In this document: in pieces, positions 1-9,005 of the stretch
Numbering within the stretch: position 1 is the stretch's first letter
How the letters are laid out: each line of letters opens with the position of its first letter
Assembly (NCBI GenBank): GCA_003327435.1
Contig: QOQV01000001.1
Location: 248,001 to 312,000, forward strand
Reading direction: 5' to 3'
DNA from: Ignavibacteriota bacterium
GTDB taxonomy: Bacteria > Bacteroidota > Ignavibacteria > UBA10030 > BY39
DNA: 64,000 bases
Notes under the pieces: generated by a model
The model's database searches: none
Seen by the model: only the letters and a program-made list of their open reading frames with translations
What the model was told of the DNA's origin: nothing
Made by a program: the position numbers and the translations under genes

Positions 1-181
1 TTCCTCTAACCGCCTGATCAGCTTTTTTGGGGTCAACTCCTAATTTAACAGCAATATCTACCGACTCGGTGAACTTTGCTGTTGCGGTTTGCTTCACTAA
101 TTCAACAGCTTCTTCAATTGAATAAAATTTTTTCGGATCGACTTTTTGCGCAATTGTTTTATATCTCTTACTAACCTTCAT
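1..181 (-). CDS. rplA: 50S ribosomal protein L1, N-terminal part (cut by window edge)
   Basis: Ribosomal protein L1 builds the L1 stalk of the large subunit, helps release deacylated tRNA, and in many bacteria represses its own operon. Only about the first 60 residues are in the window. The translation from the ATG at 181 reads [14 protein letters not shown], then a segment with [14 protein letters not shown] and [14 protein letters not shown], which is the standard L1 N-terminus. It lies 81 bp downstream of rplK in the same direction, the normal rplK-rplA order. The frame is open to the left edge. Identification rests on the conserved N-terminus and on synteny; the rest of the gene cannot be judged. 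Confidence 0.95.
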   Translation of the reverse strand, partial: MKVSKRYKTIAQKVDPKKFYSIEEAVELVKQTATAKFTESVDIAVKLGVDPKKADQAVRG

Positions 182-262
182 TTTTTAATTCCTTTATATT
201 TGTGGTTTTAGCGTTTCAGTTAAAGAGATTAAACTCTTGAAACTTCCACTGTTAATTAATTT

Positions 263-685
263 CTATCTTTCTATTGTAATACCCATACTACGGGCTGTAC
301 CAGCAATCATCCTCATTGCAGCTTCAATGTCGTTAGCATTTAAATCAGGCATTTTCATCTCTGCAATTTCTCGAATTTGCTTGAGAGTAACTTTACCGAC
401 TTTGTTGCGATTGGGTTCACCAGAACCCTTTTCAATTTTTGCTGCTTTTAATAAAAGAACTGAAGCTGGTGGTGTTTTGGTGATAAATGTAAATGATTTA
501 TCCGAATAAACAGTGATCACGACAGGAATAATCAGACCCGACTGGTCTTTTGTTCTGGCGTTAAACTGTTTACAGAACTCCATTATATTGACACCTTTTT
601 GGCCAAGTGCTGGGCCAACAGGTGGAGCTGGGTTTGCTTGGCCAGCTGGTATCTGTAGTTTAATATATCCTGCAATTTTTTTCAT
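263..685 (-). CDS. rplK: 50S ribosomal protein L11
   Basis: L11 is part of the GTPase-associated centre of the large subunit and binds the 23S rRNA together with L10. The 140-residue product has the usual length. It shows the proline-rich N-terminal motif with [17 protein letters not shown] (about residues 13-29) and the [10 protein letters not shown] segment, followed by the C-terminal RNA-binding domain with GTARSMGI near the end. It sits between nusG (13 bp upstream) and rplA (81 bp downstream) in the conserved nusG-rplK-rplA order, so co-transcription is likely. Nothing is unusual in the protein. Confidence 0.98.
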   Translation of the reverse strand: MKKIAGYIKLQIPAGQANPAPPVGPALGQKGVNIMEFCKQFNARTKDQSGLIIPVVITVYSDKSFTFITKTPPASVLLLKAAKIEKGSGEPNRNKVGKVTLKQIREIAEMKMPDLNANDIEAAMRMIAGTARSMGITIER

Positions 686-698
686 AATAATACCTTAT

Positions 699-1259
699 TT
701 ATTTTTCAACTTCTACTTGACTAAAGTCTAATTCAATTGGTGTTTTTCTACCAAAAATGCTTATCATTACTTTTAGTTTCATTCGCTCTTTGTTAACTTC
801 CTGAACAAAACCAGTGAAATTATAAAAAGGACCCTCAACAACTCTTACAGGCGCTCCAATAGCGAATGGAACTTCTAAGATGCCTTCTTCGCCTTTTTCC
901 TCAAGGCTACCAACTATTCTTCTGACTTCTTCCGCCTGTAGAGGAGCTGGTTTGCCTCTTGGACCAACAAAGCTAATTACATATGGAGCATTTAAAATCA
1001 GATGTTTTGTTTCTTTATCAAGAATTGCTTCTACAAGTATGTAGCCCGGGAAAAAAGTTTTTGTTTTACTTTTTTTCTTTCCATCTTTCATTTCATACAC
1101 TTTTTCTGAGGGCACAACAACTCGTGTAATCCGATCCTCGAGCTTCTGTTGTTTTGCTTCCTCTTCGATAAAGACTTTAACTTTATTCTCTTGCCCTGAG
1201 TAGGTTTTAACTACATACCATTTTTTTTGATTAGTTTGATTTTCCAATTTTAAATCCAT
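699..1259 (-). CDS. nusG: Transcription termination/antitermination protein NusG
   Basis: NusG binds RNA polymerase, increases processivity and couples transcription to Rho or to the ribosome. The 186-residue product has an N-terminal NGN domain beginning KKWYVVKTYSGQENKV (about residue 12) with FPGYILVEA, and a C-terminal KOW domain with GAPVRVVEGPFYNFTGFV (about residues 131-148). Length and domain order are normal. The start is three bases before the secE stop, and rplK follows after 13 bp. The gene is the expected partner in the secE-nusG-rplK block. Confidence 0.97.
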   Translation of the reverse strand: MDLKLENQTNQKKWYVVKTYSGQENKVKVFIEEEAKQQKLEDRITRVVVPSEKVYEMKDGKKKSKTKTFFPGYILVEAILDKETKHLILNAPYVISFVGPRGKPAPLQAEEVRRIVGSLEEKGEEGILEVPFAIGAPVRVVEGPFYNFTGFVQEVNKERMKLKVMISIFGRKTPIELDFSQVEVEK

Positions 1260-1262
1260 TAA

Positions 1263-1445
1263 TTATAATATAGCTTTCATAGTTTGGCTAATGATGGTAT
1301 CAACAAGATAAACAAACACTGCAATAATGCCGCACACTGCGAGCACTACGACTGTGGTTTCACGTAATTCTTCTTTTTTAGGCCAGGTGACCTTTTTCAT
1401 TTCTTTAACCACATCGGTAAAGAAGTTTATTATTTTTTCTTTCAT
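1263..1445 (-). CDS. secE: Preprotein translocase subunit SecE
   Basis: SecE is the small essential clamp subunit of the SecYEG channel. The 60-residue form has the amphipathic helix with VVKEMKKVTWPKKEELRETT (conserved VTWP) and one membrane segment VVVLAVCGIIAVFVYLVDTI. I chose the ATG at 1445, giving MKEKIINFFTD, because a longer reading back to 1502 would run into the tRNA-Trp gene and adds residues that do not look like SecE. The gene lies between tRNA-Trp and nusG, as in many bacteria. Single-helix SecE of about 60 residues is the common short form. Confidence 0.95.
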   Translation of the reverse strand: MKEKIINFFTDVVKEMKKVTWPKKEELRETTVVVLAVCGIIAVFVYLVDTIISQTMKAIL

Positions 1446-1475
1446 AATTTTATAACTGATTTTGATATTGATATG

Positions 1476-1548
1476 CACGTGCGGAGGGACTCGAACCCCC
1501 AACCTGCGGTTTTGGAGACCGCTGCTCTACCAATTGAGCTACACACGT
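1476..1548 (-). tRNA. tRNA-Trp (anticodon CCA)
   Basis: On the minus strand the seven-base acceptor arms ACGTGTG and CGCACGT pair (one G-U), the D arm is GCTC...GAGC, the anticodon stem GCGGT/ACCGC carries a loop with CCA, and the T arm has GGGGG-TTCGAGT-CCCTC. The total is 73 nt. No CCA is encoded at the 3' end. It sits just upstream of secE, its usual place. Confidence 0.96.
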
Positions 1549-1558
1549 GTTGAGTTAG

Positions 1559-1708
1559 CTACTTTGTTTCTTTATGAATAGTTCTTTTATTACACCAGCG
1601 GCAATATTTTTTGTATTCTACTCTACCGCTTTGCTTCTTCTTATTTTTTGTTGTAGTGTAATTTCTTCTTTTACACTCAGTGCATTCAAGAGTAATAATT
1701 TCTCGCAA
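1559..1708 (-). CDS. rpmG: 50S ribosomal protein L33, TTG start
   Basis: This 49-residue protein belongs to the zinc-binding form of L33, a small large-subunit protein near the E site. The translation begins [12 protein letters not shown] after the start codon and contains NYTTTKNKK, then [16 protein letters not shown]. The CTEC and CRWC pairs give the four cysteines expected for Zn binding. The start is a TTG at 1706-1708, supported by GGAG six bases upstream and by the absence of an in-frame ATG. It lies between tRNA-Thr(GGU) and tRNA-Trp. In many bacteria rpmG sits between tuf and secE; here tuf is missing. Confidence 0.93.
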   Translation of the reverse strand: MREIITLECTECKRRNYTTTKNKKKQSGRVEYKKYCRWCNKRTIHKETK

Positions 1709-1746
1709 TTTAAAACTCCAATATGTTAATAGATCTTTTGTTTATG

Positions 1747-1819
<73 letters not shown>

Positions 1820-1841
1820 TTCATAGTATCGTAACTCATAG

Positions 1842-1914
1842 AGCGGGAGACGGGACTCGAACCCGCGACCAACAGCTTGGAAGGCTGTGACTCTACCAAC
1901 TGAGTTACTCCCGC
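1842..1914 (-). tRNA. tRNA-Gly (anticodon TCC)
   Basis: Acceptor arms GCGGGAG/CTCCCGC pair, the anticodon stem ACAGC/GCTGT holds the loop CTTCCAA with anticodon TCC, and the T arm contains GGGTTCGAGTCCC. It is 73 nt long and corresponds to glyT of the conserved tRNA cluster. Confidence 0.96.
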
Positions 1915-1926
1915 GCTCTTTTATAG

Positions 1927-2009
1927 TGGGCAGGGGAGGAATCGAACCTCCGAAGGCCGAAGCCGACAGATTTACAGTCTGTTGCGTTTGACCACTTCGC
2001 TACCTACCC
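1927..2009 (-). tRNA. tRNA-Tyr (anticodon GTA)
   Basis: This 83-nt class II tRNA has acceptor arms GGGTAGG/CCTGCCC (one U-G), the anticodon stem ACAGA/TCTGT with loop CTGTAAA (anticodon GTA), a long variable arm around CGGCTTCGGCCTTCG, and a T arm with GGAGGTTCGATTCCTCC. The long variable arm is the expected feature of bacterial tRNA-Tyr. Confidence 0.96.
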
Positions 2010-2044
2010 AGCTCATCTCAAAGCTCAGATTCGCTCTGGCTTCG

Positions 2045-2116
2045 AGCTGAAGGTGGGAGTTGAACCCACGACCTGCTGATTACAAGTCAGCTGCTCTACC
2101 ACTGAGCTACTTCAGC
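2045..2116 (-). tRNA. tRNA-Thr (anticodon TGT)
   Basis: Acceptor arms GCTGAAG/CTTCAGC pair, the anticodon stem GCTGA/TCAGC holds the loop CTTGTAA with anticodon TGT, and the T arm has GTGGGTTCAACTCCCAC. It is 72 nt long. It is the first gene of the minus-strand tRNA/ribosomal block and lies about 90 bp downstream of the promoter at 2203-2230. Confidence 0.96.
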
Positions 2117-2202
2117 AATTTTTTCAAAAAACATACACATCTAAAATTAAAAATGCGCTTTTTCAAGCGTATTCGTTAATTTTAATTAAAATATAGCATA
2201 TA

Positions 2203-2230
2203 AATATAATATTTTTTTATTAAAAGTCAA
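2203..2230 (-). promoter_or_regulatory. Promoter of the tRNA-rpmG-secE-nusG-rplKA block
   Basis: On the minus strand a -35 element TTGACT (2225-2230) is followed after 16 bp by TATATT (2203-2208). This is a good match to the house-keeping sigma consensus and stands in the only gap upstream of the first tRNA. An overlapping TATTTA two bases further is an alternative -10. Confidence 0.65.
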
Positions 2231-2273
2231 GAGCTTGGCACAATTTTTATAAATTTTTTCTTTTTTATATTAT

Positions 2274-4130
2274 TTACTTGCCTAGTTGATTATATAAATA
2301 TCTGATTTCACTCGAGCCTGGTTCTACTAACAATCCCTTTTCAAAATAATTTTTTGCTGCTTCTAAGTTACCAAGCCTCATCATGAAACTACCATTTTCC
2401 AATGAAGCTCGCAAATACATCTTTTTCATCCCATCAATTAACCTATCGTTACGCTCTATCCCTCTATAATTAAAATCTACTTTCTTGATTATGATATCTT
2501 CCTCATTCTTAACCAACTGATAACATAATCCTGATGGAATTTTTTTATAGCCAATTAAGTATTGATTTTCAATTTCAGGTGTGACATATATTCTTCTTTC
2601 CGTATAATTATTTTCTATAAAACTTCTTATCACATCGCTGTATCTTTGTTCAATTATTTGAACATTATATGGTATTCCATGTTCAAATTTATACAATTCT
2701 TCCAAAAATAATTTTATTTCATGTTGAGAATTTTTATATATTTGCGGGTAATTATTTTTAATTTGATCAAAATACCATGATCGTCGCAATAACTCCTTAT
2801 CGATTATGATTACATCTCTTCTGTAACCCTCTACCACCTGAAAATAATATGATGCCGAAATAAAATAATCCCACTGATATGTAATTATTAGACTATTTTC
2901 CTCTACAGAATTGAATACATTTTTCATATAATCTTCTACTAAATAATTTTTGCTTTCATCACAAATACGATAATTTAATAATAGTGGAATAAGCGGTAAG
3001 ACGATGACAATTGCATTATTAACTACTTTCCCTCTAAAATATTTTTGAATAATTTTCAATACTCCAATTGATATCCATATTCCAAATACCAAGTAAGAAA
3101 TCAAAAAATAAGAATCTATATCATGGATATCGTAATTAATAGAGTAGCCCACACAGGTGATAAACAAAATTAGCAAGAATATAAATAATTTTTTATTCTC
3201 ACTTAAGGTAAAATACATTCCAATCAATCCAATTATTATAAAAAGCAAATTAAACTCATTGTAGAAATTCGTGATATAATATATAAACTGTTTTTCTGCT
3301 GATTCTATTGAAGAAAAAATCCATACTCTATATTGCTTCCCACTTATATGCCATAATAACTTTTCTAAACTTGATGTGTTACCCCAATTAAAAAACGGAT
3401 TCTGAGAAGCACGGATTGGTAAATATAGGTAAACACTAACCCCGAGAAAAAACAATAGAATTGTATATATTGAAAATTTTTTAGGAAAATCTATGGTTTT
3501 AATAATCAGAAATAGCAAATATCCCAGAGCCGGTAAAAATAAAATCGTAGTCATATGATTTGTAAAGCTCAATCCCAATACAAACACAGCCAATAAAAAA
3601 TATTTACCATTTATTTCCCAACCATCTTTTTTAGTAAAAAGTCTTAATGATGATTTAAAAAATAAGTACAATATCGATGCGATGAATAATATATGAAGTG
3701 AGTATACTTCGATACTTGTAGATTGTGACCAGTAGGTTCTTGAAAAACCTAAAATCAATGCAGAAGATGCCGAGGCAATATATATATTAAGAGGTTGTTT
3801 TCTATCATTTTCTTTGTTTAATTCAATATTAAGCAAAACCAACAAATTATAAAAAACAAAAACTCCGAATGCTGAAAAAAATGCAGCCATCAGGTTTAAT
3901 TTTTTTATAACCTGAAATTCAATTGGAAAATTTGAAAATAAATATCCAATCAGTGTAAATAAAGGATAACCTGTGGGATGAGCAATTCCCAGAGTTGAAG
4001 CAACCGCAGCAAGCTCACCACTATCAATAAAATTCACTGTGGGCGCTAATGTTAAGTAATAAATTATAAATGATATTACTCCTGTGGTAACACCTATAAT
4101 ATTTTTTAAATATTTTTGTATTAAAACCAT
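2274..4130 (-). CDS. DUF2723 multi-pass membrane protein, likely glycosyltransferase
   Basis: The 618-residue product begins MVLIQKYLKN and soon shows FIDSGELAAVASTLGIAHPTG, the N-terminal signature of DUF2723 proteins. That family includes human TMEM260, a protein O-mannosyltransferase, so transfer of a sugar from a lipid donor to secreted protein is a reasonable inference. About ten hydrophobic segments fill residues 10-390. The soluble C-terminal part ends with a helix pair resembling one TPR unit (RLGNLEAAKNYFEKGLLVEP). I chose the ATG at 4130 rather than one at 4256 because the longer reading overlaps the divergent aminopeptidase gene and adds charged residues ahead of the first membrane helix. 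No clear ribosome-binding site is visible. Confidence 0.75.
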   Translation of the reverse strand: MVLIQKYLKNIIGVTTGVISFIIYYLTLAPTVNFIDSGELAAVASTLGIAHPTGYPLFTLIGYLFSNFPIEFQVIKKLNLMAAFFSAFGVFVFYNLLVLLNIELNKENDRKQPLNIYIASASSALILGFSRTYWSQSTSIEVYSLHILFIASILYLFFKSSLRLFTKKDGWEINGKYFLLAVFVLGLSFTNHMTTILFLPALGYLLFLIIKTIDFPKKFSIYTILLFFLGVSVYLYLPIRASQNPFFNWGNTSSLEKLLWHISGKQYRVWIFSSIESAEKQFIYYITNFYNEFNLLFIIIGLIGMYFTLSENKKLFIFLLILFITCVGYSINYDIHDIDSYFLISYLVFGIWISIGVLKIIQKYFRGKVVNNAIVIVLPLIPLLLNYRICDESKNYLVEDYMKNVFNSVEENSLIITYQWDYFISASYYFQVVEGYRRDVIIIDKELLRRSWYFDQIKNNYPQIYKNSQHEIKLFLEELYKFEHGIPYNVQIIEQRYSDVIRSFIENNYTERRIYVTPEIENQYLIGYKKIPSGLCYQLVKNEEDIIIKKVDFNYRGIERNDRLIDGMKKMYLRASLENGSFMMRLGNLEAAKNYFEKGLLVEPGSSEIRYLYNQLGK

Positions 4131-4231
4131 TACTTGTATATAAATTTTGTAAAATTTAATAAAATTTGTGAAACATTCCCAAAAATTGCTCTTTTTAGAA
4201 TATTTGATTATCTTTTCAAAAATTTTAAAAC

Positions 4232-5866
4232 ATGAAGCAATATATTTTAATAACAATTATCCTGATATTTCTGTACTTAAACTGTTATTCAGCACAAATT
4301 GATGATCCAGCAATAAAAATGTACGACGCTCTACATTATGATATAAACATAAAAATAGATTTAGGAAACAAGATTCTAATTGGTTATGTTAACTATACAA
4401 TAATTCCAAATGAACCATTAAATATAGTTGTTATATCAGCATCAAATGCAACAATACAAATCGATTCAATTGTTTATAATAGAAAAAAATTAAATTTTAA
4501 ACATAATGCTAATCATCTATATATAAATTTAGAAAGATTTTATTCAGATACAGTCAATTTTAAAATTTTTTATAAAGCTATTTCTGATTTTAATGGTGAG
4601 TTTGATAAAGGAGGTGTATATTTTGATTTAAGTGGTGATACTCCCAAAATTGCTACAAGTTCGCAACCATTTTTTACAAGAAAATGGATTCCTTCCAAGG
4701 ATGTCCCTTACGATAAAGTCACTGCCGATATTAAAATAACTGTCCCCGATACACTCGTTGCCGTTTCAAATGGAACATTGATTGATGTGACAAATAATAC
4801 GGATGGTACAAAAACTTATTTCTGGAGTACAAAGTATCCAATTGCAAGTTATTTGATCTTTTTTGCAGTAGGAAAATACGAAGTGCTCGAGGATAGTTTT
4901 ACTTCAATTTCAAATGCAACATTTCCAATTCAATATTTTGTTTTTCCTGAATATATTGAAAAAGCAAAAGAAGATTTTAATAACACAAAAAAAATGTTAA
5001 AATTTATGGAAAATTACTTTGGTGAATATCCATTTGCCAAAGAAAAATATGGAATAGTACTGGTACCGGGTGAACTTATGATGGAAAATCAAACAATAAC
5101 AAGCATAAAAGAAGATTTAATTACCGGCAAAGGCGATGTTGAACAGTTTTTAATTCATGAATTAGCTCATCAATGGTTTGGAAATTTGGTTACACCAAAA
5201 TCCTGGCATCATTTATGGCTAAGCGAAGGATTTGCAAACTATATTCAAGCCCTATATTATGAATATTACTTAGGGAAAAAGTGGTATCATTATATATTAA
5301 ATTTCTATATGGATCGTGATTTCGGTTCTTATGCAGGTCCACTTGTTGGTAAAAGTGATACATCTTTTAATGATATTTTTTCAGAAAGAATATATTTCAA
5401 AGGTGCAATTGTGATACATATGTTACGCAAAATTGTTGGGGATTCCACATTCTTAAAAATTCTTAAAACATACATAACAAATCCAGTTTTTAAATATTCT
5501 AATGTTACTACCGAAAATTTTATTGAAACCTGTAAACAGGTCAGTGGAAAAAATTTAGGATGGTTTTTTGAACAATGGATATACACTGATCTGGATTCGA
5601 TAGATAGGCCAGTATTAAAATTTAAATGGAATAAATCTCAATTAAAAACTGGATACAAAGTTAATGTAAACATACAGCAATTAACAAGTGAAATTTATAA
5701 TTTTACCATTCCAATCGAATTGTCGATAATAACGAACAAAGATACATTAAATTATGGAATAATAATAAACTCACAGGTTGAAAACTTAGATTTCTTCTGT
5801 GAAGATGAACCTCAGGATGTTATAATTGATAAAGATAACTGGGTATTCAAAAAAATTGTCAATTAA
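4232..5866 (+). CDS. M1 family metallo-aminopeptidase, secreted
   Basis: This enzyme should remove N-terminal residues from peptides in the periplasm or outside the cell. The 544-residue protein has a signal peptide (MKQYILITIILIFLYLNCYS), a beta-rich N-domain, and the catalytic domain with the exopeptidase motif as GELMMEN (variant of GAMEN, about residues 285-291), the zinc motif HELAHQWFGN (HExxH) and the downstream WLSEGFANY supplying the third zinc ligand Glu. It stops near 545 residues, so it lacks the large C-terminal HEAT-like domain of long M1 enzymes. It is divergent from the DUF2723 gene and followed after 6 bp by the ferritin/VIT gene in the same direction. Confidence 0.9.
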   Translation: MKQYILITIILIFLYLNCYSAQIDDPAIKMYDALHYDINIKIDLGNKILIGYVNYTIIPNEPLNIVVISASNATIQIDSIVYNRKKLNFKHNANHLYINLERFYSDTVNFKIFYKAISDFNGEFDKGGVYFDLSGDTPKIATSSQPFFTRKWIPSKDVPYDKVTADIKITVPDTLVAVSNGTLIDVTNNTDGTKTYFWSTKYPIASYLIFFAVGKYEVLEDSFTSISNATFPIQYFVFPEYIEKAKEDFNNTKKMLKFMENYFGEYPFAKEKYGIVLVPGELMMENQTITSIKEDLITGKGDVEQFLIHELAHQWFGNLVTPKSWHHLWLSEGFANYIQALYYEYYLGKKWYHYILNFYMDRDFGSYAGPLVGKSDTSFNDIFSERIYFKGAIVIHMLRKIVGDSTFLKILKTYITNPVFKYSNVTTENFIETCKQVSGKNLGWFFEQWIYTDLDSIDRPVLKFKWNKSQLKTGYKVNVNIQQLTSEIYNFTIPIELSIITNKDTLNYGIIINSQVENLDFFCEDEPQDVIIDKDNWVFKKIVN

Positions 5867-5872
5867 TAATAT

Positions 5873-7030
5873 ATGAACAAAGAAAAACTTATAAAAGTAT
5901 TACAAAAAATTTACAAACGTGAAATCAATGGTGCAATTTTGTACCGTCAATTAGCCACTTTAGAAAAATCGGAAAATCGAAAAAAAATTCTTATAAATTT
6001 AGCTGAAGCCGAAGAGAAGCATGCAGAAAAATGGAAGACAAGAATATTAGAATTGGATGGCGAGATACCTGAAAAAACTATAAACGTATTCTCAAGAATC
6101 AAGAATTGGTTACTTGTAAGAACCGGTACAGAAAATGCTTTGAAGAGATTGGAAGAAGCTGAAGAAAAAGATTCGGATGCATACAATGAAGAAGCTAAAA
6201 TTTTTATTGAAGATAGAGATAAAAACGAGTTGAAAAAGACCGAAATTGAAGAGAAGGCACATGCAAAGGTTTTAAAAACATTGGTAGAAGATGAACACCC
6301 TCAGCAACGTCTGGATTTTATTTTAAAACGGGAAAAGTGGCACACACAGGGTGTAGGTGGTTGGGTTGGACAGGCAATATATGGAGCAAATGATGGCCTG
6401 GGTGCGGTTTTCGGAATTGTCAGTGGAATGGCTGGATACTCAGGTGGTAGCGATGTTGTTTTAATTGCTGGACTTGCTGGAGCGTTGGCAAGTTCACTTT
6501 CAATGGGTTCAGGAGCATATTTAGCACGAAAATCCGAAAAAGAAGTTTATCAGGCAGAAATAGAGAGAGAAAGAAAAGAAATCGAAGAAAACCCAGAGGA
6601 GGAACGAGAAGAACTTTCACTTTTTTATCAATTGAAAGGTTTTTCAAAAGATGAAGCAGATGCACTTGCTAATAAACTGATTGAGCAACCTGAACAGATG
6701 GTCAAAGTATTAGCAAGCGAGGAATTGGGTTTATCAGAATCGTCTTTCCCTAATCCAGTCAAAGAAGCATTTTCAGCCGGGATATCCACTGCAGTTGGGG
6801 GGATGATTCCAGTAATTCCTTTTCTATTTTCTTCTGGTATGTTAGCTGTAATTTTAAGTTTGATAATAAGCACCCTTGCCCATTTTGCAGTTGGGGTATT
6901 GAAGACAATCGTAACTGGTAGAAACTGGTTTAAGAGTGGTATAGAAATGACAGCAGTAGGTATAATAACTGCCGCAGCGGCATATGGACTTGGTTTATTG
7001 TTGAGTCCTGAAGGACACATAATACCATAG
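5873..7030 (+). CDS. Ferritin-like/VIT1 (CCC1) fusion, iron or manganese transporter
   Basis: The 385-residue protein has two parts. Residues 1-150 form a rubrerythrin/ferritin-like four-helix domain with paired ExxH-type iron ligands, seen in NGAILYRQLATLEKSENR, LAEAEEKHAEKW and IEEKAHAKVL. Residues 155-385 form a VIT1/CCC1-type membrane domain, starting GGWVGQAIYGANDGLGAVFG and containing LASSLSMGSGAYLARKSEKE and four to five hydrophobic helices. Such fusions (the Mbfa type) are known to oxidise or sense Fe(II) and export it from the cytosol or sequester it. It follows the aminopeptidase gene after six bases, probably as one transcript. The metal specificity cannot be read from the sequence. 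Confidence 0.85.
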   Translation: MNKEKLIKVLQKIYKREINGAILYRQLATLEKSENRKKILINLAEAEEKHAEKWKTRILELDGEIPEKTINVFSRIKNWLLVRTGTENALKRLEEAEEKDSDAYNEEAKIFIEDRDKNELKKTEIEEKAHAKVLKTLVEDEHPQQRLDFILKREKWHTQGVGGWVGQAIYGANDGLGAVFGIVSGMAGYSGGSDVVLIAGLAGALASSLSMGSGAYLARKSEKEVYQAEIERERKEIEENPEEEREELSLFYQLKGFSKDEADALANKLIEQPEQMVKVLASEELGLSESSFPNPVKEAFSAGISTAVGGMIPVIPFLFSSGMLAVILSLIISTLAHFAVGVLKTIVTGRNWFKSGIEMTAVGIITAAAAYGLGLLLSPEGHIIP

Positions 7031-7090
7031 AGAAGATTACTTTTTAAACTTTGACATTAAATCACAAATTAAATCAACAAAAGATCCAGC

Positions 7091-7150
7091 AAAATTAAAA
7101 AGCCGATTTTCCGTCTCCGTCGGTTGGCGGATAACGAAAAAATCGGCTTT
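7091..7150 (-). terminator. Intrinsic terminator after the 594-aa T9SS protein gene
   Basis: Inverted repeat AAAGCCGATTTT (7100-7111) and AAAATCGGCTTT (7139-7150) around a 27-nt loop that itself can form short GC pairs. Read on the minus strand the hairpin is followed by TTTTTAATTTTG, so it serves the minus-strand gene ending at 7186. The same stem sequence is reused at 46634-46662. Confidence 0.75.
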
Positions 7151-7185
7151 GAGCAACTACAAAATCTAAAGCAATTAATTAAAAA

Positions 7186-8970
7186 TTATTTCATCAGTAA
7201 CATCTTCTTCACCGATGTAAATGAACCCGCAGTAAGTTTATAGAAATAAACTCCACTCGAAAGTCGTGATGCATCAAAATCGACAGTATAACTACCAGCT
7301 TTCATTTCACCATTTACAAGCTCAGCTACTTCCTCACCAAGTAAATTGTAGACCTTTAAGCTAACTGAGCCAGATACTGGAATATCAAAATTAATTGTCG
7401 TAGCAGGATTAAATGGGTTCGGATAGTTTTGAGCAAGAGAATATTTTTCTGGAATTGCATTTCCATTTTCTCTTACAGAAACAACACCCATTTGTCCAAA
7501 TACAACACGGAGTCTCGCCGATGTTGGTGGTGGCGACGGGAAAGTCCAAATATGATTTACGGCATAGCCTGCTTCATTATCAAGATAATAAGCACCACCT
7601 GATTCTACACCTGGATAACCAGCAGCAAATTTAAATTCAAATGTACCACCCGGTGTTCCGGCAGGCCAGAGAATATCTCTTGACCAGAAATTATCTCCTG
7701 CAACTTCATCACCGTTTGTGCCATCATCATATAATTTTTTCAAGAAGCTTTCGCCGACTGTGTCGTCATATGTCCAGTTTCCTGCCCATGAACCAATGGG
7801 TTCTGCTCCACCTTTTACCCACACATCTCTTAAATTTGTAATTGGTTGTTGTGTTCGAAAATCAACTGCGTTTCTCATATCCACAACAAATTTAATTATT
7901 ACATCATATGGTAATGGAGGAGCTTTGGGAATAATATTTGGATATGCGATAGGTAATACTGAGTCCTGACCAGTCCAGAAATACTCACGGTCAGAACCTG
8001 TTTCATAACCACCACCATTTTCAAATCTATCATCGGGATATGCTTTGAATTTATAGGCAATTCTCGAATCGACAGCTGCTTTTATTTTTAATGTGGTTAT
8101 AAAGAGACCCGCCTGAACTAAATCTTCTTCCATCTTTTGATTGCCTTCAAGTATCGGTTGTCCAGTAAAGATTAACACTTTAAGGGAATCTGTTGCAGGA
8201 TTAAATCCACCACTCTGAATTAGGTTATAAATGTCAGCCTGGAATGTGATATAATTCTCTGTTACCGGTTTATCGGGTGGGCGCAAACCACCATAATATT
8301 TCCAGTATAGTGTAGTATCATTATAAATACTCGCAAAATTGTCACTGCCAGGTTCCCAACCAGCTCCATTCTCAATATAAAACTTATAATAGACGCTATT
8401 ATTTGCAGTTGCTAAAACAGCCGGATCAAATTTTATCTGACCCGAATAAAACATACTAGTACCTTCACGTTCCAGCAAGTAAGTTGTTCCCCAATTAAGT
8501 GGTTCAACACTCCCTCGCACACCAACCTGCATAGTTGCGGGATCAAATCCGATCACTCCTGCAACATTAACTCTAAACCAGACATCAACACTATCTGTTG
8601 GTGTATAAGGTGGATTATCAAAACCACGACCAAAATACCAAATAGGCAAAACTGTATCACCTGTAACTGTCAAAGATAGGTCTGAACCTTCTTCCCATGT
8701 GGTAGCATAAAATTTGTAACTAATTGTTGTGTTCTCAGCGAATTGATGAGTGATTGTCCAATAATCACCACCAACATTCGTCATCAACGGTGAATCGTCA
8801 CCCCAAGTAAGAGGTGCTGTATTACCACGAATCTGTACCATAGAAGTTGGAACAATCGTATCAATTCTTGTGCTGGTATTTAACCAAAAAGTTACATTAT
8901 ACATAGTCTGAGCATAAAATGTAGTGGTTAAAACAAGCATTAGCAAAGTAAACATTAATAATTTTTTCAT
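7186..8970 (-). CDS. Secreted protein with carbohydrate-binding-like repeats and T9SS type A sorting domain
   Basis: The 594-residue protein has a signal peptide (MKKLLMFTLLMLVLTTTFYA). It carries at least two, perhaps four, beta-sandwich modules resembling the starch/glycogen-binding E-set fold, seen in VQIRGNTAPLTWGDDSPL and VGVRGSVEPLNWGTTYLL, each followed by YYKFY-type strands. The C-terminal 85 residues are a type IX secretion sorting domain with YSLAQNYPNPFNPATTINF and a final KKMLLMK. Such domains are cut off after export and the cargo is released or attached to the surface. A ribosome-binding site AGGAGATATAGTT precedes the ATG. It is the last gene of the TonB receptor/PorV unit and is followed by a terminator. 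Polysaccharide binding is inferred only from the module type. Confidence 0.8.
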   Translation of the reverse strand: MKKLLMFTLLMLVLTTTFYAQTMYNVTFWLNTSTRIDTIVPTSMVQIRGNTAPLTWGDDSPLMTNVGGDYWTITHQFAENTTISYKFYATTWEEGSDLSLTVTGDTVLPIWYFGRGFDNPPYTPTDSVDVWFRVNVAGVIGFDPATMQVGVRGSVEPLNWGTTYLLEREGTSMFYSGQIKFDPAVLATANNSVYYKFYIENGAGWEPGSDNFASIYNDTTLYWKYYGGLRPPDKPVTENYITFQADIYNLIQSGGFNPATDSLKVLIFTGQPILEGNQKMEEDLVQAGLFITTLKIKAAVDSRIAYKFKAYPDDRFENGGGYETGSDREYFWTGQDSVLPIAYPNIIPKAPPLPYDVIIKFVVDMRNAVDFRTQQPITNLRDVWVKGGAEPIGSWAGNWTYDDTVGESFLKKLYDDGTNGDEVAGDNFWSRDILWPAGTPGGTFEFKFAAGYPGVESGGAYYLDNEAGYAVNHIWTFPSPPPTSARLRVVFGQMGVVSVRENGNAIPEKYSLAQNYPNPFNPATTINFDIPVSGSVSLKVYNLLGEEVAELVNGEMKAGSYTVDFDASRLSSGVYFYKLTAGSFTSVKKMLLMK

Positions 8971-9005
8971 AACTATATCTCCTATTTTGTTTGTTAATTA
9001 GTTAG

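Noticed and set aside
1263-1502. Longer secE reading starting at 1502
   Set aside because: It would overlap tRNA-Trp and adds residues unlike SecE; the ATG at 1445 gives the typical 60-residue protein.
4131-4256. Longer N-terminus for the DUF2723 protein from 4256
   Set aside because: It overlaps the start of the divergent aminopeptidase gene and puts about 40 unrelated residues ahead of the conserved N-terminus.
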